Assembly: GCA_004835665.1 (NCBI GenBank)
Contig: RBKR01000003.1
Span: 1,612,001-1,676,000 of the forward strand
DNA length: 64,000 nt
Direction: 5' to 3'
Source: Phoma sp. XZ068
Lineage: Eukaryota > Ascomycota > Dothideomycetes > Pleosporales > Didymellaceae
In this document: one piece after another, positions 43,435 to 54,597 of the stretch
Position numbering within the stretch: position 1 is the first letter of the stretch
Layout: each line of letters begins with the position of its first letter
Notes under the pieces: model-generated
What the model was told of the DNA's origin: nothing
The model's database searches: none
The model's input: the letters and a program-made list of their open reading frames with translations, nothing else
Program-made: the position numbers and the translations under genes

Positions 43435-45484
43435 GTTGATTATGGAGTATGAAATAGTAGAGGGGAGACAACAATTTATATGTTGGCAGCAATGAATACG
43501 AAAACTGGTTGACTGAAGCGACCGAGAGATGTACTGTGATTAAGGTGGAGTAGGGGTCGGTCAACGAGAGTGATGGAGCAGGAACGAGAGGTAGGAAATA
43601 TCCTGACAATACGTAAAACGAAGGAACTGATATTCATACCTTGACCTTAGGGATTCTGAAGTTCGGACCAAGGTCAAGCCCATGTGCTTTATACAAAAGC
43701 CAACTTTGAGCCGCAGACGGTACTTACAGCAGCGTGAAGGCCAATGGGCTGCTCGGAGAATTGTTTGAAACCAGGATGTGTTTCTGTAATCGCCGGATCA
43801 ATCCCCCGTTTACTGAAAGAGGTGTGTACAACTAGGCGATGACCACTCGGCCGCTTCTCCAAGCGCTGTCAGATGGGGCAAGTAGGTCATCAAGCTGGCC
43901 GGTCAAGTAACAACAGCATTGCGACAAGGGCACTGTGCCTGTAATGGAAGCGCCTGTTTGAGAGCGTTCCTGAGGCTCTTGATGCGGCTGTGCCTAAGAA
44001 TAGCAATCTGCCGACCAGAATGGTGTGGTGTGGAGGTAGGGCGGCGGCTCCCTTGTAAGTAAGCGCGCAGTTCTCGACGCTGATACGACAGACCCATGGG
44101 GCCAAAATAGAGATCTTGGCGAACCACACCAAAAACCGTGTGCTGCAAGTGCGTGAGGGTGCTGTAGTCATCAATACTTCGCGGGGCTGAGCTCTCCAGG
44201 ACCTGCATCTGCACAGCGGGCCGCGAAAGTGGGAACACCAAGATGACGATGCCAGGCAAATTCTCAAGACCTTAGACAACACGGAAAATGTGGACTGGAG
44301 TAGAAAGCAGGCGTATTCAGAGCAACTGTGATTGCACTCGCGCGGTGCATTGCTAAGCGCGCGACATGGTGATGGGCGATGCGAGTGTTTGTTTCATGAA
44401 ACAAGATCGCAGCAGCGGTCACCAAACAAGACGGCCGCAAGCGCCAGGCCCCATCTGCAGCACGTGCTTGTTCCCACACAATGCACGAACTGCAGTTCTT
44501 TCTTCTCTGTCAGGCCGTTGCTGTGCCTCCAACGTACAGTACAAAATGCAGCTACTACCTCACCAGTCCTTCAAAACTCCTCGTGACGCTGCCGGGGACA
44601 AAGACAGCAATGATTCACCCCGTGTAACCGCCAGCAGTCGAGGCCCGCGTTTGCTTCACCACTCCAGCCTTGCCCCAAACTCCAGGCCAAAATTGACAAG
44701 ACATTGTCATGTCAGACTCAGGATACTCGGTCCACGTAGTCGGTGTTCCACAAGGCTGTTCATTTGTAGTGTCCCTGCAGCTATTCTCTCTTGCACAGCC
44801 CCAGCGCCGGCTACCGAACCAGTCTTTTTAGAAGCAACTGGGTCAATACCATAGTGAATGTGCCCTCCACAAACCTCCACGAGGCAAGTCGTACGCATAC
44901 ATTCGTGCTAACCAAAGCAAGAACAATCTTCAGTTTATGTTGTCCTGAAGTGTTCAAACATGCCTTTGTGAGGTAGCAACAACATTGCCTCTCAATATTA
45001 CCCCGCAACTCCAACTTAGATCTGCTAAATTGAACTCTGGAGTCAACGTTGCAACGCATCTTAGATCAACTTAACTGGTCACGCGCCTCACTCAGTGGTA
45101 AACACAATATCTTCCATCCGACAATCTCGCGACTGATTCCACTAATCGCTACGTTCAAAAGCCGTAGCGGCGGCGGAGGAGCTCCGCAAGGGCCTCAAAA
45201 GCCGACCACTTCTGGCACCAGAACTAGACGTAAAGAGATTAACCGGCAGTTACCCCGAAGGCCGTTGAGGGCTCGGTCATCTCGCCGTTGGAGGGAGAGC
45301 AGACGCCGAACATTGCGCTAATCGATGCCTCGGAAATCGGAACATGAGGGGGCTATGGCATTGCATCACCCTTCAGCAGCCGCTCTCAAAGCGTTGAGTT
45401 TGTAACTTTACCCGTCAACTTGAACTTCCTCCTTCTCTTCAACACAACGTATCCTCTTGCATAACTTTGTCTTTCGCACGCGCT
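43435..45484. other. long intergenic region
   Basis: About 2 kb between the divergent SANT gene and the aldolase gene. Frames up to 162 codons overlap one another on both strands between 43890 and 44860, none with motifs or splice support. It likely holds the promoters of both genes. A pyrimidine-rich patch (CTTCCTCCTTCTCTTCAACA at 45424) precedes the aldolase start, common in strongly expressed fungal genes. Confidence 0.45.
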
Positions 45485-46369
45485 ATGGCTCCCGATCTCT
45501 CACAAAACATGGCCGTTAGGCTGGTCAAACATGCCGCCGACAATAAATACGCTATCTGCGCGACTTGTTGCTATAATGTAGAGGGCATTCTGGCGTCAGT
45601 AAGAGCCGCAGAGGCCAAGCGATCACCCTTGATCATACAACTTTTCCCCTGGGCGGTCCAGTACGCCAATGGTATCCTCGTCCATGCGGCGCGCGAAGCC
45701 GCCGACAACGCGAGCGTCCCCGTTGCACTGCACATGGACCACGCGCAAACACCAGAGATGGTGAAGAGAGCAGCAGACTTCGAGAGAGGGTTCGACGGTA
45801 TCATGGTCGACATGTCCCATTACGACGACAACCTGGAGAAAACAGCAGAGCTTGTCAAGTACTGCAATGAGCGCGGCATTATCACCGAGGCGGAGCCTGG
45901 TCGAATCGATGGCGGGGAAGATGGTGTGGGGGACCTCTCAGATTTGGGGCTGGAGGCGATCCTCACAACACCGGAACAGGCTGAAGAGTTCGTCGCAACA
46001 GGGATAAATTGGCTGGCTCCCGCTTTCGGCAATGTACACGGTAACTACGGGCCGAAAGGGCCACAGCTGGACTACGAGCGCCTGAAGCGCGTACATGCCA
46101 AAGTCGGCGACCGCGTCAGCCTTGTGCTGCACGGTGCTGGTGCCGAGTGGTTCCAGGAGAAACTGCTCAGGGAATGCATTGATTGCGGTCTCGCTAAGAT
46201 GAACATCAACGACGCGTTCAACAATGACTTTACAAGGATCATGCACGAGCAGGCTGGCACAACACCGATCACCGCACTGATCGAGAAGGCGACCGACGCA
46301 ATGCAGAAGAGTATTGAGCAGTACATGGACTGGATGGGCTCATCCGGAATGGCAGACAAGATTCAATAG
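45485..46369 (+). CDS. class II (zinc) fructose/tagatose-bisphosphate aldolase-family protein
   Basis: A single exon of 294 residues from the ATG at 45485; an in-frame ATG at 45467 would add six. Zinc ligands and family motifs are in order: VALHMDHAQTPEMVKRA, EAEPGRIDGGEDGVGD, APAFGNVHGNYGPKGP and LVLHGAGAEWF, with NINDAFNNDF for phosphate binding near the end. This is the class II aldolase fold. The protein is shorter than the main glycolytic Fba1 (about 360 residues) and resembles the GatY/KbaY-like subgroup often found as a second aldolase in filamentous fungi, so the sugar phosphate is not certain. It is convergent with a Zn2Cys6 regulator, 56 bp between stops, which might but need not control it. 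Confidence 0.87.
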   Translation: MAPDLSQNMAVRLVKHAADNKYAICATCCYNVEGILASVRAAEAKRSPLIIQLFPWAVQYANGILVHAAREAADNASVPVALHMDHAQTPEMVKRAADFERGFDGIMVDMSHYDDNLEKTAELVKYCNERGIITEAEPGRIDGGEDGVGDLSDLGLEAILTTPEQAEEFVATGINWLAPAFGNVHGNYGPKGPQLDYERLKRVHAKVGDRVSLVLHGAGAEWFQEKLLRECIDCGLAKMNINDAFNNDFTRIMHEQAGTTPITALIEKATDAMQKSIEQYMDWMGSSGMADKIQ

Positions 46370-46425
46370 ACGAAGAAATAGAATGATCTATTTACAAATA
46401 CATCAGATTCATCAAGCGAAGGGTA

Positions 46426-48608
46426 TTAGAAGTTCTCTGTCTGCCAGAAATCAAGATCTGTTGATGCCACTTGACCCAAGAATGCTTCATCCATCCCAAA
46501 GCCATACGATCCAATCAGATCATACATATTATACGCATTAGCCATGTCGCCGTGACCAAAGTCAACCGCTGCAACCCCGTTGGGCTGTTTAGGGTCGTAG
46601 TGCCCATGGCCTTGTTGTCCTTGCGGCATATACGCAGGGAAAGTATGGTCTGCTGTGCTTGAAGGTGTGCCCATCATGTCAAGCTGCTTGAGGAGGAGGT
46701 TGATACCATGCACAATGTGCCTTGTGAGGTGCTTCTCGCTCAAGTTCTCGGCAACTTTGGCGAGGAACGTTGCTGATCTCCTCGCAAGAGACACCACCTG
46801 GGCTGTGTTGAAATTGAGACCGAGCCCTATCGGTTCGCCTGCTGACTCTGGTGATCGTACCTGCGCAGCACTCCCCCAGGTCTTGGCCATCTTCAGTAGG
46901 AATGTGGCGCAGAATGCAATCATGGTATGTGTGAAGATTGGCACTGCAGACATCGCTCTCCGCAGATCTGGTTCCTCGAATATGAGTGTGAGTGTACTAG
47001 TTGCCGCGGTAATAGCAATGTTAGCCGCTTCGCGGCGGTCGTAAGAAAGAGTTTCCGACGTGACGGCGCTTGGTGGTGGGAGTCCGCGGAGTGCTAGAGA
47101 GTTTAATTGGAAACGAGCAAAGTGGTAATATAGAACGACGCCCTTCGATGGGTATGATCCAATGGTGGGGCTGTCGACCGACCTCGCTTGCCATGCAAGC
47201 CTCCACTGCTCAATAGCAAAATTGAACATGCGCAGTCGTTGGAAGTCAGGTTCGGTGAGTGGTTGCTCCGGATCACTTCCGTACGCGATATACGCTTCTG
47301 TGAGAATCTTGAATAGAGTGACTTGCGCGGCCAACCTAATATCACCTGGCTTCGTCTCAGAACTATCGAGGAATTGCTCGATGTTCTTAATCGCAATGTC
47401 CTCGTGGATAATGGGTGGCCGTCCATAGGCAATACTGAACTGGTGCTCACAGACGTATAGCACGTACCACAGACGAACCTTATCTCGATGGTCTTCGTGG
47501 CCTCTCATAAGCTTGTTGAATGATTGGTGTAAATTCATCTCGGTAGCGTTTCGAACAGCCGCACCCGACAGCTTCCAGCTGAGATTAGAGAGATAGAACG
47601 CTGCAAGCAATAGTGCGCGGATATCGTCCGCGCTCTGAACTCGTGACAAGCACGCGCTATATGCACCGGAAACGAAGACGCCGTAGCATCTTTCGAGTGC
47701 ATCGTCGCGACCTGGCGTATGAAGCGCTGCTATTGTGAGCACAACAGCTGTGAGCAGCGACGACCGCCTACGAACAGCGTCCAGAGAGTCGTAGGGGCAC
47801 AGTACACCGCCCCATAGGTAGAGTCGAAGGCCCTGGTAATAATGCCTGAAGAGGTCCTCGGCTTCCGGTAATGACACGACGCCGTGAGCGATGAAATCCT
47901 CGAGTTCTGGGTTTTGGCCAGGTCGGAGTTTGACATTGCTGCGAAGATTACGAATTCGTGTAAGATCGTACAGACTGCGCATTGGGGCTGTTACAAGGTC
48001 TGCTTCCTCAACGGAGTCGCGCTCTACGGAGTTCTCTCTCGTCATGTCCATGGCGATTGGTGGCACAACCATAGCAGTGCCGTTTTCGTTAGCTGTGTGT
48101 CCAGGACTGACTTTTACGGTAATCTCTGATTGCCTCCGCGGCTCTGGTGATGCTTGTGGAAGATCCTTGATTGCTGCCAGATCTGGAAGCCCATTGTGTC
48201 GTAAAAGTGTCTGTACTGCAGAGCGCAACTGTGCAATCTCTGCAGCTGCGTTTGCTTTCCATCTGCGACTGTCAGAATGATCGAAGTGGACGTTACACAG
48301 CACATGCGACTCACGAGGCATCTTCGTCTAGCAGACGCTGGTTCATGTTGTACGGCACGCATTCCGTACCGCTGCGCAGGCACTTCGCACATTTGGACTC
48401 CCCGTCTACTGGGTCGCATTTGATCTTATGTCTTTTACATTCGGCGCCTGTTGCGGTGTCAGCGTGGTGCGTGATTGTTGATGCCGGACGAACGCTTACA
48501 GGCTCGGATCCGGGGCGTGCGCTGGGGGTTGGGACGCTTCCCGTCTTCATGATCTACGTCTTCACTCGGTCGCTTCTGGGACTGCGACATCTCTGGGCCA
48601 TCAGTCAT
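46426..48608 (-). CDS. Zn2Cys6 transcription factor with fungal_trans domain
   Basis: Three exons (48608-48500, 48447-48315, 48268-46426) give 694 residues. The first intron (52 nt) splits the first zinc Cys codon (T|GC); splicing makes RACAECKRHKIKCDPVDG followed by SKCAKCLRSGTEC, a full six-Cys binuclear cluster. The second intron is 46 nt. After a short linker (EIAQLRSAVQTLLRH, likely dimerising helix) the middle region has the fungal-specific regulator domain: EDLFRHYYQGLRLYLWGG, SSLLTAVVLTIAALHTPGR and RLWYVLYVCEHQFSIAYGRP. The C-terminus is Tyr/Gly-rich and ends in FWQTENF. The upstream ATG at 48608 is used; 48590 is an in-frame alternative. Target genes are unknown. Confidence 0.9.
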
Positions 48609-49858
48609 TGATAACAGCCAACGTTACAGATCGCCAGGGGGGTTGGAAGTCTGCGCAGGTACAGTGGAGTCGGGGACAGATGCCATGTGACTGTCAAAAG
48701 AAGACGCCACCAATGGGGAAATTGCTACCGCAGGGTCTCTCCGCACTTTGCCTAAACCCATGGTGGATGCGGGGGGTTACCTCGTATTCTAGTGGCGCCA
48801 TGCTCAAGCGTCCCGTGTTCTCATTCTAGGAACATCCCTCCTTGACGAACATCAACATTACCGTGCCTGCGTTTAGTATCCACGATCGGCATACGTAGTA
48901 GTCTTACTTTCTATCGCAGGCTACCTTGATATTAACAGAGATCTCCATTGGCAATACAAATAATCTTACATCCATGCCTATGTAGTCTGCTATGCTACCA
49001 CATTGGAGCAACCAAGCGCGCTCAGTGCATTGTTATACCTGGCCTTCGAGTACAACCTCTGACGTACGGCGTCCTCTTCCCTTTATATGTATGCTGCGTG
49101 GGCATTGCCAAGCACAAGATCCTCTCTTTCGATGCCACTCAGCCACCCCGTATTGTATTCCTTCCTGCTGTTATCGGTCATCGTTACGCGGATTCCTGCA
49201 CTTCGCCTCATCTCATGTAACTTAACCAAGAAGCATTCAAAACGCAGGTTCCCGGCTATTTCGGCTAGCTCGTATTTTCCAAGGTAAGCTTTCCACCAAC
49301 CCTCACGCGAGCTTCCAAACATGCCAACGTTTCTCGCAACACTCCACTTTCACGCCTTTGCCGCTGTCACCTTTTGAGCCGAGGCGTACAGATACGACTG
49401 CAAATCTTTGCCCCTGTCGGCAGTTATACGTACACCCCGCATCTTGTTTAACATCCGGAGCATTCATGTTGCGCTAAAGGAAACCTTAATTTAGCTGGAT
49501 CCTCCTTAGGCAGATGGGCTTGCATTTCCACCACTCAATAGCAATCTTCCCGAAAACGATAGGTTTCCATTTGACCATATGTGCGACATCATTGATATAC
49601 TGATATACGAACTCCACCGTATCATCAATCTATAGTAGCACAGCCATCATGTCATCCCTTTTTTCGGCGAACACGCCGTGCAAGGTCTTCGACCTTTGTA
49701 TTGCTCAGTGTTGTTAGAAGCAAGATGAGAAGGACATAACAATGCGATGATATCTCAAACTTCTTATACAAACAACTCTTAAGCTTTCTACATCTGCAGG
49801 TCACTTCTCAAGTGGCTCAGGCTTGCACCAAGCACCATCCTCATCACACTGGTTCAAG
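48609..49858. other. divergent promoter region
   Basis: 1.25 kb between the starts of the Zn2Cys6 regulator (minus) and the arabinanase (plus). Short frames only. The region near 49560-49620 has GATATACTGATATACGA, a small direct repeat. No RNA gene was recognised. Confidence 0.4.
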
Positions 49859-50940
49859 ATGAAGTCTGCTCTGACTGTTTCCACCGCCATCTCCCTTTTC
49901 TCAGCAACAGCAGACGCCTACGCCAATCCTTTATCATGTAGCGGCACATGCACCAACGCCCACGACCCATCACTCGTTCGTCGCGATGATGGTACCTATT
50001 TCCGCTTCAGCACTGGCAAGGTCCCTACTTTATCTGTCCGATGATCTCGTTAACAGTACTGTAGGCGGCAAAGTTGCGGTTCACACAGCGCCCTCTATCC
50101 AAGGCCCATGGACCTACAAAGGCGCGGCCCTCCCCAACGGCTCCAAGATCAACAAGCCTGGCAACCAAGACCTCTGGGCCCCAGACGTGACCAAAGTCGG
50201 CTCAACATACTACCTTTATTACTCTGTCTCCCAATTTAGCAGCCAGAATTCCGCTGTCGGTGTAGCAACCTCAAACACCATGGATGTTGGGTCCTGGACC
50301 GACCTAGGCAGCACGGGTGTCGAGTCCGTTGGAGGCAGCAAGTTCAACGCGATTGATGGTAACTTGCAGTCTGCGAACGGGAAGCTGTATATGAACTTCG
50401 GTTCATTCTGGAGTGATCTGTTTCAGATTGAGTTGACGGCCACGCCGACCAAGGTTGCAAAGGCAGTCACGTCAGCGACACAGATCGCTTTTGTGCCGAC
50501 GTCTCCTCAGGCGCAGGAGGCAGCATTCGGGTACAAGTATGGGAACTACTACTATTTGTTCTTCAGTGTGGGCAGCTGCTGTGGGTACAATACCAACAAG
50601 CCTGCTGCCGGGAAGGAGTACAAGATTCAAGCTTGTCGGTCGAGCTCTGTCTCTGGGCCATTTGTATGTTCATCGTTGATGCAAAGTGGCGTGATTATCT
50701 TGCTAATTGGGAGTGTAGGTTGACAAGAGTGGCAATTCCTGCCTTCAGGGTGGCGGAACTACAGTTCTCGAGTCACACGGCTGGGTCTATGGGCCAGGTG
50801 GTCAAGGCATCATGAACGATCCTTCACTTGGTCCTGTGCTTTATTACCACTATGTTGACACACGTATTGGATATGCTGATAGTCAGAAGCAATTTGGCGT
50901 CAACAAGCTCGACTTCTCAAGTGGCTGGCCGGTCGTATGA
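49859..50940 (+). CDS. secreted GH43 endo-1,5-alpha-L-arabinanase
   Basis: Three exons (49859-50015, 50065-50663, 50719-50940) give 325 residues. MKSALTVSTAISLFSATADA is a signal peptide. The five-blade propeller carries the catalytic set: CTNAHDPSLVRRDDGTYF (base Asp), DLWAPDVTKVGSTYYLYYSV, FNAIDGNLQS (pKa-modulating Asp), then QEAAFGYKYGNYYYLFFSVG with the acid Glu, and IMNDPSLGPVLYYHYVDTRIGY near the end. This matches fungal abnA-like arabinanases that cut pectin arabinan. The first intron requires a GC donor to give the conserved FSTG-GKVAVHTAP (see its entry); the second is a normal 55-nt one. The gene is one of the few cell-wall-degrading functions here. Confidence 0.9.
50016..50064 (+). 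other. GC-AG intron in GH43 gene
   Basis: The 49-nt intron starts GCAAGG and ends CTGTAG, with GTTAAC as branch site. Splicing leaves G|GC GGC AAA, that is FSTGGKVAV, exactly the family sequence. A GT four bases on (50020) follows AAG in phase 0 and has no acceptor in the right frame, so GC use is strongly implied. Confidence 0.8.
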
Positions 50941-51364
50941 AGTACTTGTGAGCTCCCTTGCGTTACGCCGTTACGTAATTGCCTTCATTATATACTTGGG
51001 ACCCCTCAGTGCGACATCTACTTGTAACAGAATGCACATAAAGTAAAGATGTATGCGTTCTTTCACCATGAGAGACTCGGTCATCATTAAGCCTCCCAAG
51101 AAGTTATAGATTGAAATCTAGCATTATGAGCACATAGTGTACTCCATGGCTATGCAAACTTCAATAGCGCTTTGACATTTGCCTTGTAGTGACTGTTGAT
51201 GTAATCATGCTGATCTTCCGGTGCTTCAAGTTTCACAGCAATTTTCACTGCCGGTCAAAGTAACTCCCTAGCTTGCGCAAGAACTGCTCAGTACCCTCAA
51301 TCTTTCCAGAAACTGCGGAAAAGAGCTCCCTATAATTCTTGCACCACTGTTGCCGTGACACTAC
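50941..51364. other. convergent 3' region
   Basis: 424 bp between the stops of the arabinanase gene (plus) and the XPA-C-like gene (minus). It should hold both terminators. No other feature is recognised. Confidence 0.4.
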
Positions 51365-52381
51365 CTAGGTATCCACATCGAGAATCTTTTTCCCTTTCTC
51401 CAAGAAGACTTCGATGTCCTCGGTCTCGTCGATGCCCGCGATCGTCGCAGCCTTTCTATATGCAAGTTTCTGTACATCTGCCCTGTCAAAAAGCTTTGTA
51501 GTGTTGCCGTACTTTTGATTGGGTTTAGGGAAGTGTGGAAGACAGACCAAATCTCCAGGCAAGAGTAGGCAGTGGGTTCTGCTGTCAGTCTGGTTGATAC
51601 TGTCTTCTGGCTCTTCAGAGAGCTTCTTGTCACCGACATTGTGCTCGTTGACATGAGTTGCCCATTTTTGTTTAGGTGTCTTAGGCTTGGCCGCCTCGTT
51701 TTTGGGTGCTGCTTCGGTTTTCTGCTTCTTCGGCGAAGATTGTGGTGCGTCGTTACTGTGCCTGTGTCCATGTCAGTACGTGTATCAATAGGTAAGTTAT
51801 AGCTCAAACGTACCCTTCGTTCCACAATTCCTCTCCCTTCTTCAGAACTTCTAGCTCATCCGTCAAGCCTGCAAGCAAACCATACTTCTGAAAAGCCACC
51901 TTCTTCACGTCTTCGATCAGAAACAGCTTAGTCTTACCACCATACTGGTTCGGCTTCTCGAAGTATTCCAGTGTGATTAGTTCGTTTGATTTCAAACCGT
52001 ACTGTTTCTGAGAGTCCGTCTGCGTGATGGAGTCCTCCCGATCTGGCTCCGACTCAAGTAGCTTGCCGGATGCATCGTGCTTCAGGAGCCAATCGTCCCA
52101 CCGCTGCTTAGACTTCTGCTTCTCGGCCTTCTCTTGTTGTTTCTTACTCTTTTCTGGATATTCAGCTGCAAGGGTCTCGGGCGACTTCTTGCGGCGCTTT
52201 GTTTCTTTCTCATCTTCACCATCCGGTGGTCGAACACGCTTAGTGCCTTTCTTAGTCGTAGGCCGAGCAGCTTTTTGGTGGACTTCTTGAGCTTCTTTCC
52301 GCCGAAGTTTGAGTCGTCTGAATCAGAGGTGTACTTAACAGGCGCTTTCGCAGCCGTGCGAACAGAACGTCGTTCTGTCAT
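51365..52381 (-). CDS. basic protein with two XPA-C-like repeats, apparent frameshift
   Basis: Exon 1 is 52381-51814 and exon 2 51761-51365 (52-nt intron with branch TACTGAC). The ATG frame reads MTERRSVRTAAKAPVKYTSD then shifts by one base at an A-run (T5 on the plus strand, 52272-52276); with one base added there the gene is 321 codons long and in frame throughout. Two copies of an XPA C-terminal-like motif follow: SITQTDSQKQYGLKSNELIT with YFEKPNQYGGKTKLFLIEDV, and SINQTDSRTHCLLLPGDLVC with HFPKPNQKYGNTTKLFDRAD. Between them is a Lys-rich linker. XPA-C folds bind DNA in excision repair and also occur in unrelated fungal proteins. The zinc finger of true XPA is absent, so a repair role is only possible. 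Confidence 0.7.
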
Positions 52382-52400
52382 TGTGAAGCGTGGATTGATA

Positions 52401-53217
52401 TTAATGAGCTACGGGCTCAGGAGGATGCTGATAGATGATTGAGTCTGTATGGTCTTTAATGATGATATCTGTCTCGGCAACCACAAAGGCAGTTTCGAAT
52501 GCAAGGATGGACAAAGGGTAGTTCAGAGGTCTGAGCGTGCTGACGGGAAGCAGCTTCTTGCAAATGTGCAAATCAGGAACAATCAACAATAGCGACATCA
52601 TCGTGCTGATCAGAATCAGCGGCAATGTCTTTCAACTTGCGCAATGTTATTGTTTCAGCGATCTTCCGATCCCTGGCGGAAGTGGAAACTCCTGCTCGAA
52701 TAACTTGAACCTTGCAAGCCGGGCACAGATTGACGTCATTTCACCATTCAGTGCATTATAAAGCCTTTTGTTCTTGAAAAACACATCAAGAATGCCCGGA
52801 AACTCAAATATGAAGTATGCTTCAATCGTGGATTGTTTGCCTTGAGAAACGCAACTACGATCCCTGGCCAATTACTTGAATATCCTTTGCATCAGAATCC
52901 TAAAATGGTCAGAGTATAATATACTAGCAGGTTATATGACTTTCCCGTATACTAGGCTCTACTACTGGCTCGGAGGCTCGCTATTATTGGAACTTGGACA
53001 CTGATCCCGTAAGATCATCGCCGAGTACTGCAGATGTCTCGGTGGCTTCTACAACCCGGGTGACAAAGTCCTCTGAGTCGACAAAGGAGTCGTTTGACTG
53101 ACGCTCGATCCTTTGCAGATCTCCTGTTATCTGCAGGAATAATCGATCATGCTGGAGTCTGGTCTTCCAATAGCCTTCTAGCTTCTCTTTCCAGGGCACG
53201 CTTGCGCTTGTCTTCAT
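52401..53217 (-). pseudogene. coding-like fragments, possibly a broken gene
   Basis: Three minus-strand pieces look coding: 53217-52984 (helical, KLEGYWKTRLQHDRLFLQIT), 52871-52647 (STIEAYFIFEFPGILDVFF, LPPGIG) and a stretch near 52660-52560 (IAETITLRKLKDIAADSDQH) in a third frame. The second and third overlap at a frame change near 52675 with no usable splice pair. A multi-exon gene with errors or a decayed gene would both explain this. I recognise no family. Confidence 0.3.
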
Positions 53218-54597
53218 TATTCACGTGACGCCGTTGTTCGATTGTAGATAACTCAGATTACTCTCATCAGTGCCTCTTCATTTCTTTCGGGTCTGAACTC
53301 CTATTAGTAGTCGAATCTAAATCAAAATTGGCATTTACATTTTGAGTTTCCCATTTGGATTGCAAGAGTAACGCCTACGGGAGGACCAGGAACACCGCTG
53401 CTCTAAAAGAAGGTACTTCTTACCAGCAGCTCGTAAGGTGACTTGTCAGTGACATGAGAAAGGGTATCATAAACCCAGTGCAAGATCGCCGAGCCTTGGT
53501 GCGGCGTGATCGTAAAGCGAATGCGATCATTATGGCCGCCAGACCAGTAGAAATATCGTCCAGCGGTTTCTTATCGTTCATTGCAACCAAAGATCGTTCA
53601 ACCCGAGTAGCTCCGTAGGAACATAGACGCAAGAACGAATGTGTACTTGCTCGCTGCAACTTTCTCGCCTTTGAACAGTCTATTTACCTTAGCGCCGGTG
53701 TAATTTACTATAGTGAAGAGTGCTCGTTAATGTTCAGTAATGTTCTGATTACCACCATTCGCGCTATATTGCTAATGATTTCCGATATGGCTATACTGTC
53801 ATTAACACAATAGACGGTCGCTTTGGGGCGGGCTTTACGCTCGTGTGCACTCGTTTGCCATCTTCATGAACGCGTCGATTGAGATTAGTGGCATCGACTT
53901 TGGCGTAAGAAAACCATTCAAACCATCGAATAGTCCACTAGTTAAAACAGAATCGCGCTGTTGATGTGGTATCGTTGGGAGCGATCTTGGATCCCCAGCT
54001 CTACTACCTTTAGTATAACACGAACACCTTTAGTATAACAAGGCGCTCGTGAATTATACTTTGGAAGATATATCCTTGAAGTTATTTCATTTTACTTATT
54101 TGGAAGATTTGAGAGCGTGGGGATTGCTAGTTATGACGAACATCAGTAGCGTGCTTGGCTGGAGGCTGGTGTTTTTGGGTCGCTGCGGGCCGCACGCTAA
54201 AGCCGATCATCGTCACCACTTGCCAGGATGTGCCACATCAACACCATGCATCCAGTACAACTTATCAGGCGAGTAATATAGCCAATCGCGAATCCTGTTT
54301 TATTCTCCGCTCAGACTGCGCTGTCAATTAACCATGTCTCACCAATGCGCGTGCAGCTGTGACAAAATAAACCCCTGCCAGCCTCTTCCCAGCCTCCAAC
54401 CCCACGAGCCGCAGCCAGCCTTCCCATGTGTATTAACTGCCCACGCGGTCACCCTTCGGTACCGTCCACGATAATGCCAACATTCCTCACGACTCCACTT
54501 GTTTTAGCGTTCCAAAGATCATGAGTGTGGAGCCTGAGTACCATCTCAAGCACACCAACGGTACCGCAACTTGGTGGCAGGCAGCTAGCATTGACTG
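53218..54597. other. intergenic region with a 15-bp direct repeat
   Basis: 1.4 kb without a supported gene upstream of the DUF3433 gene. At 54006-54020 and 54026-54040 the string ACCTTTAGTATAACA is repeated with a 5-bp spacer. Otherwise I see nothing notable. Confidence 0.4.
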
